NCBI GenBank assembly: GCA_937969125.1
Contig: CALBVA010000089.1
Span: forward strand, 1 to 25,275
Length of the DNA: 25,275 nt
Source: an uncultured Verrucomicrobiales bacterium
GTDB taxonomy: Bacteria; Verrucomicrobiota; Verrucomicrobiia; Verrucomicrobiales; Akkermansiaceae
Reading direction: 5' to 3'
Shown: in pieces, positions 7,781-14,882 of the stretch
Layout: each line of letters begins with the position of its first letter
How positions within the stretch are numbered: the stretch's first letter is position 1
Translations under genes and position numbers: made by a program
The notes under the pieces: model-generated
The model's input: only the letters and a program-made list of their open reading frames with translations
Told to the model about the DNA's origin: nothing
The model's database searches: none

Positions 7781-8386
7781 ATGTCAGCATTCACAGTTCA
7801 AGACGCCGAAAAGGCAAACATCAAGCTCATCGCTGATGAGTCCAAGGGCAACCAGGCCGTGCACGACCTCGTCGTCGCCTATCAGGCCAACCGCCGCTCC
7901 GGAACCGCCCAGACCAAAACCCGTGGAGAAGTCCGCGGCACCGGTAAGAAGATGTATCGCCAGAAGGGCACCGGTAACGCCCGTCACGGCGACCGCAAGG
8001 CTCCTCTCTTCGTCGGTGGTGGTGTCGCATTCGGCCCCCGCAATCGCTCCTACGCCAAAACCGTCCCGAAGAAGGTCCGCACCGTCGCCCTCCAGCGCGT
8101 TCTTGGTGATAAGATCAACGAAGGAAAAGTCCTCAACGTCTCCGACTTCGCAGTCGCCTCTGGTAAGACCAAGGATTTCGTCTCCGCCGTTTCCGCTCTC
8201 ACCGACTCCAAAAAGGTCATCGTTGTCGCCGGAAACTTCACCACCGAGACCTATCTCGCCGGCCGCAACGTCAAGTGGGTTCTCCTCCAGACCGCCGAAA
8301 ACGTCAATGTCGAGGAACTCCTCTACGCCGACACCGTCGTCCTCGCCGATGACGCCCTCGAAACCCTCGCAAGCCGCACCGCTTAA
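7781..8386 (+). CDS. rplD: 50S ribosomal protein L4
   Basis: L4 (201 residues) lines the peptide exit tunnel with a long internal loop and is a feedback repressor of the S10 operon in enterobacteria. The loop region is visible as GTAQTKTRGEVRGTGKKMY and KGTGNARHGDRKAPLFVGG, followed by VAFGPRNRSYAKTVPKK. The C-terminal half is the usual alpha/beta domain. The spacing to rplW is 15 bases. The N-terminus carries a short extra segment compared with many L4 proteins, but the total length is normal. Confidence 0.97.
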   Translation: MSAFTVQDAEKANIKLIADESKGNQAVHDLVVAYQANRRSGTAQTKTRGEVRGTGKKMYRQKGTGNARHGDRKAPLFVGGGVAFGPRNRSYAKTVPKKVRTVALQRVLGDKINEGKVLNVSDFAVASGKTKDFVSAVSALTDSKKVIVVAGNFTTETYLAGRNVKWVLLQTAENVNVEELLYADTVVLADDALETLASRTA

Positions 8387-8401
8387 ACTACTCAGCAAGC
8401 C

Positions 8402-8686
8402 ATGAGAGATATCTACACCATCATCGACACCGTTCGCATGTCCGAGAAGGCTTCCCTTCTCCAGGAGAACGACAATACCTACACCTTCAAGGTGGACCGT
8501 CGCGCGAACAAAATCGAGATCAAGCAGGCCGTTGAGAAGTTCTTCAAAGTGAAGGTCCTCGACGTCCGCACTGCCAACTGCGCCGGTAAGGCCAAGCGTC
8601 GCCGTCGTGCAGACGCCGGGCGCACCGCCGCCTGGAAGAAAGCCTTCGTCCGCCTTAAGGACGGTGACTCCCTCGACCTTTATTAA
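8402..8686 (+). CDS. rplW: 50S ribosomal protein L23
   Basis: L23 (94 residues) sits at the tunnel exit and is the docking site for trigger factor and SRP. The family core is visible as TFKVDRRANKIEIKQAVEKF followed by VLDVRTANCAGKAKRR, ending with KKAFVRLKDGDSLDLY. The N-terminal RDIYTIIDTVRMSEKAS keeps the conserved pattern of a start, a short strand and a S-E-K motif. Gaps are 15 bases to rplD and 41 to rplB. Confidence 0.96.
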   Translation: MRDIYTIIDTVRMSEKASLLQENDNTYTFKVDRRANKIEIKQAVEKFFKVKVLDVRTANCAGKAKRRRRADAGRTAAWKKAFVRLKDGDSLDLY

Positions 8687-8727
8687 TTTCCATTTTTCCG
8701 TAACCCAACTCAGAAAGGACCATTCCA

Positions 8728-9570
8728 ATGCCTCTGAAAAGTTTCAAACCCGTCACTCCGGCCAATCGCTACAAAGCACTGCCCGCATTTGACGAAATCA
8801 CCAAGTCCAAGCCAGAAAAGAGCCTCCTTGAAGTCAAGAAGCGCTCCGGCGGTCGCAATAACCAGGGTCGTATCACCTGCCGTCACATCGGTGGGGGACA
8901 CAAGAAGAAGTATCGTCTCATCGACTTCAAGCGCACCAAGCGTGACATCGAAGCCACCGTCGTCGGTATCGAGTATGATCCAAACCGCACCTGCCGCATT
9001 GCCCTCCTCGAATACACCGATGGTGTAAAAGCATACATCCTCGCTCCCTCCGGTCTCACCGATGGTGCCAAGGTCCAGGCCGGCGAAGCTGTCGAGCCCA
9101 AGATCGGCAACGCGATGCCTCTGAAGAGCGTTCCACTCGGAACCGCCATTCACAATATCGAACTCCGCCCCGGCTGCGGTGGTAAGGTCGCCCGTTCCGC
9201 AGGTCAACAGGCTCTCGTCGCTTCCCGTGAAGGTGGCTACGCTTTCGTCCGCATGCCTTCCGGTGAACTTCGTAAGTTCCACGAAGAATGCTACGCAACC
9301 ATCGGCACCGTCGGTAACCGCGACCACATGAACGAGGTCTCCGGTAAGGCAGGCCGCACCCGCTGGCAGGGCATCCGCCCAACCGTCCGCGGCATGTGCA
9401 TGAACCCCGTCGATCACCCGAACGGTGGTGGTGAGGGTAAGTCGAAGTCCGGTGGTGGCCGTCAGCACTTGAAGTCTCCCTGGGGTCACACCAAGGGACA
9501 GAAGACCCGCGACAAGCACAAGAATAGCTCCTTCATCATCGAGGACCGTCGTAAGGCCAAGCGCAAGTAA
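8728..9570 (+). CDS. rplB: 50S ribosomal protein L2
   Basis: L2 (280 residues) is essential for subunit association and peptidyl transfer. Landmarks are LKSFKPVTPANRYKALPAF, KKRSGGRNNQGRITCRHIGG, the central SAGQQALVASREGGYAFVR region and, near the end, NPVDHPNGGGEGKSKSGG. The second residue after the conserved His is Asn rather than the His of the common HPHGGGEG form, a position that varies among phyla. A partial Shine-Dalgarno, AAAGGA, lies about 8 bases before the ATG, making this one of the few genes in the cluster with any. Confidence 0.98.
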   Translation: MPLKSFKPVTPANRYKALPAFDEITKSKPEKSLLEVKKRSGGRNNQGRITCRHIGGGHKKKYRLIDFKRTKRDIEATVVGIEYDPNRTCRIALLEYTDGVKAYILAPSGLTDGAKVQAGEAVEPKIGNAMPLKSVPLGTAIHNIELRPGCGGKVARSAGQQALVASREGGYAFVRMPSGELRKFHEECYATIGTVGNRDHMNEVSGKAGRTRWQGIRPTVRGMCMNPVDHPNGGGEGKSKSGGGRQHLKSPWGHTKGQKTRDKHKNSSFIIEDRRKAKRK

Positions 9571-9617
9571 CTCCTGAGACCCTCATTCACTTGTTAAACA
9601 GGTAACCAAATTATCCC

Positions 9618-9887
9618 ATGGCACGTTCACTGAAAAAAGGCCCTTACGTCGATCAAAAGCTCCTCGGCAAGATCGATGCAGCAGTCGAATCCGGCAATAA
9701 GAAGCCCATCAAGACCTGGAGCCGTCGCTCCATGATCACTCCTGACTTCGTCGGTCATAACTTCGCCGTTCACAACGGAAAAACCTTCGTCCCTGTTTTC
9801 GTCACCGAAAACATGGTGGGCCACAAGCTGGGTGAGTTTTCTCCCACCCGCATCTTCAAGGCTCACGGCGGTATTGGTAAGAAGTAA
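9618..9887 (+). CDS. rpsS: 30S ribosomal protein S19
   Basis: S19 (89 residues) is a 30S head protein near the A-site finger contact. MARSLKKGPYVDQKLL, the TWSRRSMITPDFVGHNFAVHNGK core and GHKLGEFSPTRIFKAHGG are diagnostic. Normally rplV would follow directly; here an exported coiled-coil gene intervenes, starting 36 bases downstream. No Shine-Dalgarno is seen. Confidence 0.98.
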   Translation: MARSLKKGPYVDQKLLGKIDAAVESGNKKPIKTWSRRSMITPDFVGHNFAVHNGKTFVPVFVTENMVGHKLGEFSPTRIFKAHGGIGKK

Positions 9888-9923
9888 TTCTGCCAATTGA
9901 TCCCCACTCCAAGAAAGCACGTC

Positions 9924-10655
9924 ATGCGTTTCCTCTCATCCAGTCATTCAATTCTCGCCGGGGCCCTGCTCCTCGGTGTGAGTGTTGCTGGTGCCCAGGA
10001 GACGCCGGTGCAAAAGCTCGAGCGTGAAAATCGCCACCTGAAACTTCAGTTGGAGAATCTCCGCAAAAGCCTCGCCGAGTCCCTCATTCGTGAGGAGTCC
10101 AAGACTGCTTCGCTCAAGAGGACCAAGGAGCACCTCGCTCTTATTGGTCAGGATCTCTATACCACCCTCGATGGAGGAAAGAAAACCAAGCTTCTTTCCG
10201 CTGTCACCGACTATCAGATCGCTAGTGAGAACCTGACTCAACTCAGGAGTGCTACCGGTGATCTTCTTCCCATTTTGAAAGAATACCTCCGCACTGCCAT
10301 CGCCTCGGATCCCGAGTCACGTGCGACTGTGGAGGCAAAAATCCGCGAACTCGAAGTCGCTCTTGGCACGCGTCAGCAGCCCAAGCGCAAGATCGAGCAG
10401 GGGACCGCCCGCGAAGCTCGCGTTGTTACTGTTGACTCCAAGACCGGAGCCATCGTAGTGAACGCCGGCTCGGATGCGGAACTCAGTGTCGGCATGCGAT
10501 TCCGCATCGAGCGCTCCGGAACTCTTATTGGCGACGCCACCGTCGCCGCAACTCGGCCCAATGTCAGCGGGCTCCTGATGCAATCCCTCACCAATCCTGA
10601 TGTCTCCGCAAAACCGGGTGACATCGCCAAAATTATTCTCAACCCGACAAACTGA
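9924..10655 (+). CDS. exported coiled-coil protein embedded between rpsS and rplV
   Basis: A 243-residue protein of unknown function. Residues 1-24 form a signal peptide (MRFLSS, a hydrophobic run to LLLGVSVAGA, then QE), predicting export. Residues about 27-75 are a charged helix with coiled-coil character (KLERENRHLKLQLENLRKS), and a second helical stretch follows. From about residue 158 a beta-rich domain alternates V/I with G (VVTVDSKTGAIVVNAG, then SVGMRFRIERSG, then SAKPGDIAKIIL). It resembles small barrel-like domains of envelope proteins, but I cannot name a family. The ATG at 9924 is chosen because it begins the signal peptide; an in-frame TTG at 9897 would add nine residues. The stop TGA shares its A with the rplV ATG, so the two genes are probably translationally coupled. 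The coding register and signal peptide are clear; the role is unknown. Confidence 0.88.
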   Translation: MRFLSSSHSILAGALLLGVSVAGAQETPVQKLERENRHLKLQLENLRKSLAESLIREESKTASLKRTKEHLALIGQDLYTTLDGGKKTKLLSAVTDYQIASENLTQLRSATGDLLPILKEYLRTAIASDPESRATVEAKIRELEVALGTRQQPKRKIEQGTAREARVVTVDSKTGAIVVNAGSDAELSVGMRFRIERSGTLIGDATVAATRPNVSGLLMQSLTNPDVSAKPGDIAKIILNPTN

Positions 10656-11155
10656 TGTTAGTTCGTTCGACCACTAAATACGTTCGGATTTCTCCGAAAA
10701 AAGCACGCGACGTCGCTCGTGAGATCCAGGGACTCCCCGTCTCCGAAGCTCTCGACGCACTGACCTACACACCGAAGAAATCTGCTTATCTCATCGGCAA
10801 AACGCTCAAGAGCGCCATCGCTAATGCGGAAAACAACCACGAACTCTCTGCCGACGAGCTGATCGTCAAAGAAGCAACCATCGGTGAGGGACCTACCCTC
10901 AAGCGTTTCAAGCCACGTGCTCGCGGATCCGCAGGTGCCATCCGTAAGCGCTCCTCGCACATCTTCATCACCCTCACTGACGAGTTCGAAGCTCCCGAGG
11001 AGAAGAAGCGTTCCGGCAAGCCTAAGAAGCGTGACACCATCAAGTCGCTCTTCGGAGCTGCTGCCAAGCCCGCCGCCAAGAAGGAAGAAGCCGCTCCTGT
11101 CGAAGAGACCGCAGCAGCTGAAACCACCGAAGACTCTGCCGACTCCGCCGAATAA
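10655..11155 (+). CDS. rplV: 50S ribosomal protein L22 with C-terminal extension
   Basis: L22 contacts all 23S domains and its hairpin lines the exit tunnel. The core (residues 1 to about 110) is standard: YVRISPKKARDVAREIQG at the start, AIANAENNHELSADELIVKE in the middle and a GPTLKRFKPRARGSAGAIRK loop. The protein is 166 residues against about 110 normally. The extra 50-odd residues are first Lys-rich (EEKKRSGKPKKRD), then a short helix-like patch, then an acidic Ala/Glu/Thr tail. The ATG overlaps the stop of the upstream exported-protein gene by one base, so ribosome re-initiation is likely, and no Shine-Dalgarno is needed or evident. Confidence 0.97.
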   Translation: MLVRSTTKYVRISPKKARDVAREIQGLPVSEALDALTYTPKKSAYLIGKTLKSAIANAENNHELSADELIVKEATIGEGPTLKRFKPRARGSAGAIRKRSSHIFITLTDEFEAPEEKKRSGKPKKRDTIKSLFGAAAKPAAKKEEAAPVEETAAAETTEDSADSAE

Positions 11156-11186
11156 GCGACCTCGCAATCATTTACCTTAAAGAATC

Positions 11187-12008
11187 ATGGGACAAAAAGT
11201 TAATCCAATCGGCTTCCGCCTCGCCCTCAACAAAGACTGGCGCTCCAAGTGGTATGCCGAAGGCCAGGACTACACCAACAAGCTTCACGAGGACCTTAAG
11301 ATCCGCAAATACGTTGCCGGTCGTCTTCAAGCAGCCGCTCTCTCCAAGGTCATTATCGAACGTGCCTGGAACAGCGTCCGCGTCACCCTTCACACCTCCC
11401 GTCCTGGACTAGTTATCGGACGGAAAGGATCCGAGATTGAAAAGATGACCGCTGACATCGGCAAGATTGCTGGTGGATCTCAGGTTAAAATCGACATCGT
11501 GGAAATCCGCAAGCCCGAGCTTGATGCTCAGTCCGTCTGCGAACAAATCTGCATCCAGCTGGAACGCCGGATTGCTTTCCGCCGCGCTATGAAACGTGCC
11601 ATTCAGACCGCCATGGACTTCGGTGCCAATGGTATCCGCGTCCGCTGTGCTGGTCGCCTTGGTGGTGCTGACATCGCTCGTGCTGAATCCTACCGTGAGG
11701 GCACCGTTCCTCTCCAGACCCTTCGTGTCCCCATCGACTACGGATTCGCTGAAGCCAAGACCGTTTACGGAATCATCGGCGTCAAGACCTGGATCAATAA
11801 GAACGAAGATGCCGACAAAGGTGGCCGTCCTCCGGGTCATGACCGCCCACGCCGACGTGGCCCTGGCGGCCCCGGAGGAGGTGGTGGAGACCGTCGCGGT
11901 GGTGGCGGTGGTGGAGACCGTCGCAACAACGGTGGTGGAGGCCGCCCCGACAACAATCAATCCCAGCCCGCCGGTGGTGGGGGAGCACCTGCACCCGCAG
12001 CTTCCTAG
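11187..12008 (+). CDS. rpsC: 30S ribosomal protein S3 with Gly/Arg-rich C-terminal tail
   Basis: S3 forms part of the mRNA entry pore and helicase activity of the 30S subunit. The KH domain (GLVIGRKGSEIEKM, about residues 74-87) and the C-terminal S3 domain (RCAGRLGGADIARAESYREG, then KTVYGIIGVKTWI) are intact. The body ends near residue 208. A further 65 residues are low-complexity, with GGGGGDRR-type blocks, Asn, Pro and a final Ala/Pro run, giving 273 residues against roughly 210-235 in most bacteria. S5 in the same cluster has a similar tail. The coding strand here is dominated by GGTGGTGG-like runs, so slippage variation between strains is possible. Confidence 0.97.
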   Translation: MGQKVNPIGFRLALNKDWRSKWYAEGQDYTNKLHEDLKIRKYVAGRLQAAALSKVIIERAWNSVRVTLHTSRPGLVIGRKGSEIEKMTADIGKIAGGSQVKIDIVEIRKPELDAQSVCEQICIQLERRIAFRRAMKRAIQTAMDFGANGIRVRCAGRLGGADIARAESYREGTVPLQTLRVPIDYGFAEAKTVYGIIGVKTWINKNEDADKGGRPPGHDRPRRRGPGGPGGGGGDRRGGGGGGDRRNNGGGGRPDNNQSQPAGGGGAPAPAAS

Positions 12009-12040
12009 TCCGGTAACCCAACTTTTTAACACGTAACTTT

Positions 12041-12046
12041 AGGAGG
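12041..12046 (+). promoter_or_regulatory. strong Shine-Dalgarno of rplP
   Basis: AGGAGG lies 8 bases before the ATG at 12055. It is the only perfect Shine-Dalgarno in the ribosomal cluster and fixes the rplP start at 12055 rather than the in-frame ATG at 12064. Confidence 0.8.
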
Positions 12047-12054
12047 ACAAAATT

Positions 12055-12468
12055 ATGCCTTTAATGCCAAAAAGAACCAAGTTCCGGAAGTCGCACCGCG
12101 GCAACCGGGGTGGTAACGCCCAGCGTGGCACCGATGTCAGCTTCGGCGACTTCGGACTCCAGGCCCTCGGACGCGGATGGATGACCAACCGCCAGATCGA
12201 AGCCTGCCGTGTTTCCATTAACCGCTTCTTGAAGCGTAAAGGTAAGACCTGGATCCGGGTCTTCCCTCACAAGTCAATCACCCGTCGTCCACCCGAAACC
12301 CGGATGGGTAAGGGTAAGGGCTCCGTCGATGCCTGGGTGGCCGTGATTCGTCCTGGCACCATGCTCTTCGAAGTCGGTGGCGTGCCTGAGTCCGCCGCGC
12401 GTGAGGCCATGCGCCTCGCATCCTATAAGCTCGGCTTCGAAACCCGCTTTGTCGCACGCAGCCACTAA
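12055..12468 (+). CDS. rplP: 50S ribosomal protein L16
   Basis: L16 (137 residues) helps position A-site tRNA and organise the peptidyl-transferase region. The sequence is standard: PKRTKFRKSHRGNRGG, the FGLQALGRGWMTNRQIEACR region and HKSITRRPPETRMGKGKGSV. The conserved Arg after GKTWI (the segment around IRVFPHK) is present. The start at 12055 gives MPLMPKRT, matching the family's usual M-L-x-P-K-R-T start, and is supported by an AGGAGG. It follows the S3 low-complexity tail by 46 bases; a strong ribosome binding site may be needed here to maintain L16 output. Confidence 0.98.
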   Translation: MPLMPKRTKFRKSHRGNRGGNAQRGTDVSFGDFGLQALGRGWMTNRQIEACRVSINRFLKRKGKTWIRVFPHKSITRRPPETRMGKGKGSVDAWVAVIRPGTMLFEVGGVPESAAREAMRLASYKLGFETRFVARSH

Positions 12469-12512
12469 TCCCGGCTTTCGAATTAACGTAACATCCAGAA
12501 AGGACACACGTC

Positions 12513-12713
12513 ATGCCCAAGACCAAATTTAAAGAAATCTCCGAACTCAGTGTTGAGGAACTCTCCGGCCGCCTTCGCGAGCTCAAAGAGGAAGCCCTCC
12601 AGCTGCGTCTCCAGCAGGCCACCGGCCAGCTTGAAAACTCCGCCCGCCGCCGTCTCGTCCGCCGTGAAATCGCACAGGTCATGACTGCTCTGAATCAGCG
12701 CAAGTCCGCCTAG
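12513..12713 (+). CDS. rpmC: 50S ribosomal protein L29
   Basis: L29 (66 residues) is a helical-hairpin protein next to L23 at the tunnel exit. KFKEISELSVEELSGRLREL and the end VRREIAQVMTALNQRK show the two helices joined by LQQATGQLENSARRR, the conserved N-x-x-R-R-R type turn. AAAGGA about ten bases before the ATG is a partial Shine-Dalgarno. Gaps are 44 and 46 bases to rplP and rpsQ. Confidence 0.96.
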   Translation: MPKTKFKEISELSVEELSGRLRELKEEALQLRLQQATGQLENSARRRLVRREIAQVMTALNQRKSA

Positions 12714-12759
12714 GACGCTCCCTGAAATTAAAACAACCCTTTAACTCATTTCCGAAAAG

Positions 12760-13062
12760 ATGTCAGAAAATCAGGAAGCCGTACCCGCGAAGAAGGATTT
12801 CGTCCCGTCCGAAGCGACCCGCAAGAACCAGAAAGTTCGTGTTGGTATCGTCAAATCGACTGGGATGGAAAAAACCATCGTTGTCGAATACACCAACCGC
12901 GTCCCGCACCCCAAGTTCAAGAAGATCGTCAAGCAGTCGAAGAAATTCTACGCTCATGATGAAAAAGGAGAGGCTGCTGTCGGTGACAAGGTTCGCATTG
13001 AAGAGACCACCCCGATCTCGAAGCTCAAGCGCTGGAAGCTTGTCGAGATCCTCAGTCACTAA
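12760..13062 (+). CDS. rpsQ: 30S ribosomal protein S17
   Basis: S17 (100 residues) is a primary 16S binder of the 30S body. The OB-fold core begins near residue 24 at KVRVGIVKSTGMEKTIVVEY and continues through PHPKFKKIVKQSKKFYAHDE and GDKVRIEETTPISKLKRWKL. The protein is longer than the usual 80-90 residues because of an N-terminal charged leader of about 20 residues (SENQEAVPAKKDFVPSEA). No internal Met offers a shorter start that keeps the whole fold, so the extension seems real. A G-C-rich hairpin lies in the gap to rplN. Confidence 0.96.
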   Translation: MSENQEAVPAKKDFVPSEATRKNQKVRVGIVKSTGMEKTIVVEYTNRVPHPKFKKIVKQSKKFYAHDEKGEAAVGDKVRIEETTPISKLKRWKLVEILSH

Positions 13063-13077
13063 TCCCACCTTCGGTTC

Positions 13078-13093
13078 GGCGGAATCTCCCGCC
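13078..13093 (+). other. hairpin in the rpsQ-rplN gap
   Basis: GGCGG (13078-13082) pairs with CCGCC (13089-13093) around a six-base loop. No T-run follows, so it is not an intrinsic terminator. It may mark an RNA-processing or protein-binding site at the S10/spc boundary. The stem is only five base pairs and could be chance. Confidence 0.3.
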
Positions 13094-13128
13094 ACTCCAC
13101 CTCTCAATTCAACGATACCAATTTTGCT

Positions 13129-13494
13129 ATGATCCAAATGGAATCAAAAGTCGCCGTCGCCGACAACACCGGTGCGCGCCAGGCTAAAATGATCGGCGTT
13201 ATCGGCAAGCGGACCAAGTCTGCTCGCGTCGGTGACATCATCACCGCACACATCCGTGAGTCTATCCCTACCGCCTCCATCAAAAAGGGCACGGTGGTGA
13301 AGGCCGTCGTCGTCCGCACCGCTTACCCGGTCCGCCGTGCTGATGGCTCTGTTCTCCGCTTCGATGAGAACGCCATTGTCATCATCGACAAGGATAACAA
13401 CCCCCGCGGCACCCGTATCTTCGGACCCGTGGCTCGTGAGCTTCGCGAGAAGAACTTCATGAAAATCGTGTCCCTCGCTCCCGAGGTTCTCTAA
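13129..13494 (+). CDS. rplN: 50S ribosomal protein L14
   Basis: L14 (121 residues) lies at the subunit interface and contributes to bridge B8. MIQMESKVAVADNTGARQAK, then the DIITAHIRESIPTASIKKGT core, FDENAIVIIDKDNNPRGTRI and FGPVARELREKNFMKIVSLA are diagnostic. The length is standard, and the MIQM start fixes the ATG at 13129. It begins the spc-type part of the cluster, 66 bases after rpsQ. Confidence 0.98.
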   Translation: MIQMESKVAVADNTGARQAKMIGVIGKRTKSARVGDIITAHIRESIPTASIKKGTVVKAVVVRTAYPVRRADGSVLRFDENAIVIIDKDNNPRGTRIFGPVARELREKNFMKIVSLAPEVL

Positions 13495-13518
13495 TCATCT
13501 CACCCTTTTACCAGGACC

Positions 13519-13746
13519 ATGAAAATCAAAACCCACGTTAAGCCCGGCGACGAAGTAAAAGTCATCTCCGGCAACCACAAAGGCAAGCAGGGCACTGTCA
13601 CCTCCGTGAACGCCGCCAAGCAGCAGGTCATTGTGGAAGGTGTCCGTAAGATGAAGAAGGCCATTCGCCGCACTGAAGAAAACCAGGACGGCGGCATCGA
13701 GGAAGTCGATGGCCCGATTCACATCTCCAACGTAAAAAAAGTCTAG
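13519..13746 (+). CDS. rplX: 50S ribosomal protein L24
   Basis: L24 (75 residues) is an assembly initiator near the tunnel exit. The KOW motif is clear (KPGDEVKVISGNHKGKQGTV), followed by KQQVIVEGVRKMKKAIR and a short end GPIHISNVKKV. The family is more often 100 or more residues, and here the C-terminal part after HISNV is missing. This is a compact version rather than a truncation, since the next gene is 116 bases away and no in-frame continuation is recognisable. A hairpin follows shortly after the stop. Confidence 0.96.
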   Translation: MKIKTHVKPGDEVKVISGNHKGKQGTVTSVNAAKQQVIVEGVRKMKKAIRRTEENQDGGIEEVDGPIHISNVKKV

Positions 13747-13755
13747 CCCGAACCC

Positions 13756-13770
13756 CCTGACTGTGTCAGG
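13756..13770 (+). other. hairpin after rplX
   Basis: CCTGAC (13756-13761) and GTCAGG (13765-13770) form a perfect six-pair stem with a three-base loop, ten bases past the rplX stop. It lies in the longest gap (116 bases) inside the spc part. There is no T-run, so it is not a classical terminator. It could mark processing or partial attenuation. Confidence 0.4.
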
Positions 13771-13862
13771 AACCCGGCCCGCTCCAACCGCCTGAATAAA
13801 TCGGGTAGGGGAGCACCAAGTGCGCATAAGCAGTCTAACCAAGCTGACCCGCCAACAATACC

Positions 13863-14432
13863 ATGAAACCCACATTGCAAAGCCTCTACGAGGAGAAGCT
13901 CATCAAGGCTCTCCAAGAAGAACTTGGCTTCAAAAACGTCAACGAGGTCCCGCGCCTCGAAAAAATCTCCGTGAACTCCCACGTCGGCCACTACGCTAAT
14001 GAGCGTAAGGCAGCCGTCGAGGATGCCGTTCAGGAGGTCTCCAAGATCACCGGCCAAAAGCCGTCCGTGGTCTACGCCAAGAAATCTGTCGCCAACTTCA
14101 AAGTCCGTGAGGGCGAAGCTGTCGGAGCACGCGTCACCCTCCGCGGTGCCCATATGTGGGAATTCCTTGACCGTTTCATCAATATCACCTGCCCGAACAT
14201 CCGTGACTTCCGCGGACTTCCCTTCAAGTCCTTTGACGGACGCGGGAACTACGCAGTGGGTTTCTCCGACCAGTCAATCTTCCCCGAGATCGAGCTGGAC
14301 CAGATCAAACGCCAGATCGGCTTTGACTTCATCTTCGTCACCAGTGCCAAGACCGACGCCGACGCAAAGGCGATGCTCAAGGCCCTCGGCATGCCCTTCC
14401 GCGATAACGTGAAAGAGGAATCAGCCGCTTAA
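13863..14432 (+). CDS. rplE: 50S ribosomal protein L5
   Basis: L5 (189 residues) binds 5S rRNA in the central protuberance. Recognisable parts are SLYEEKLIKALQEELGFKNV, VSKITGQKPSVVYAKKSVAN, GARVTLRGAHMWEFLDRF and DFRGLPFKSFDGRGNYAVG. The ATG at 13863 is preceded by ACC. In the usual spc order rpsN would follow; here rpsH starts 27 bases downstream and there is no room for S14. Confidence 0.97.
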   Translation: MKPTLQSLYEEKLIKALQEELGFKNVNEVPRLEKISVNSHVGHYANERKAAVEDAVQEVSKITGQKPSVVYAKKSVANFKVREGEAVGARVTLRGAHMWEFLDRFINITCPNIRDFRGLPFKSFDGRGNYAVGFSDQSIFPEIELDQIKRQIGFDFIFVTSAKTDADAKAMLKALGMPFRDNVKEESAA

Positions 14433-14459
14433 TCTTCAGACCTGGAACAATACAAAACC

Positions 14460-14858
14460 ATGGCAACTCTTACTGACCCCATCGCTGACTTCCTCATTCG
14501 TTTGAAGAATGCCTCACGCGCTGGCAATGACTCATTCTCCGCTCCCCACTCCAAAATTAAGGTGGAGATCGCCCGCATCCTCAAGGAGGAAGGTTACATT
14601 TGGAACTACGAGGTTGATACCTCTGGCAAGTTCCCCGAAGTCGTCGTCAAAACCAAATATGTCGACGGCGTCCCGGCTCTCACTGACCTCAAACGCATTT
14701 CAAAGTGCGGTCGTCGGAAATACACCGGCTCGCAGGAAATCCCCCGCGTTCTCAATGGTATGGGCATCTCTATCCTTTCCACCTCGAAGGGAATCATGAC
14801 CGGCCACGCAGCCAAGAAGCAGAAAGTCGGCGGAGAAATCATCGCCTACGTCTGGTAA
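14460..14858 (+). CDS. rpsH: 30S ribosomal protein S8
   Basis: S8 (132 residues) is a primary 16S rRNA binder, and in enterobacteria the spc operon repressor. The sequence fits throughout: TDPIADFLIRLKNASRAG, then VEIARILKEEGYIWNYEVD, and a C-terminal domain with GMGISILSTSKGIMTGHAA and GGEIIAYVW. It follows rplE directly, without rpsN. ACC precedes the ATG and there is no Shine-Dalgarno. Confidence 0.98.
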   Translation: MATLTDPIADFLIRLKNASRAGNDSFSAPHSKIKVEIARILKEEGYIWNYEVDTSGKFPEVVVKTKYVDGVPALTDLKRISKCGRRKYTGSQEIPRVLNGMGISILSTSKGIMTGHAAKKQKVGGEIIAYVW

Positions 14859-14882
14859 ACCTCCAACTCAGAATACAGAACC

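Noticed and set aside
7784..8728. A long open minus-strand frame (314 codons) opposite rplD/rplW
   Set aside because: It is an antisense shadow of highly biased ribosomal-protein genes, with acidic Gly/Val-rich low-quality sequence and no family resemblance.
11860..11990. DNA tandem repeat of GGTGG units in rpsC
   Set aside because: The repetition reflects Gly/Arg codons of the S3 tail and is not a separate repeat element or CRISPR-like array.
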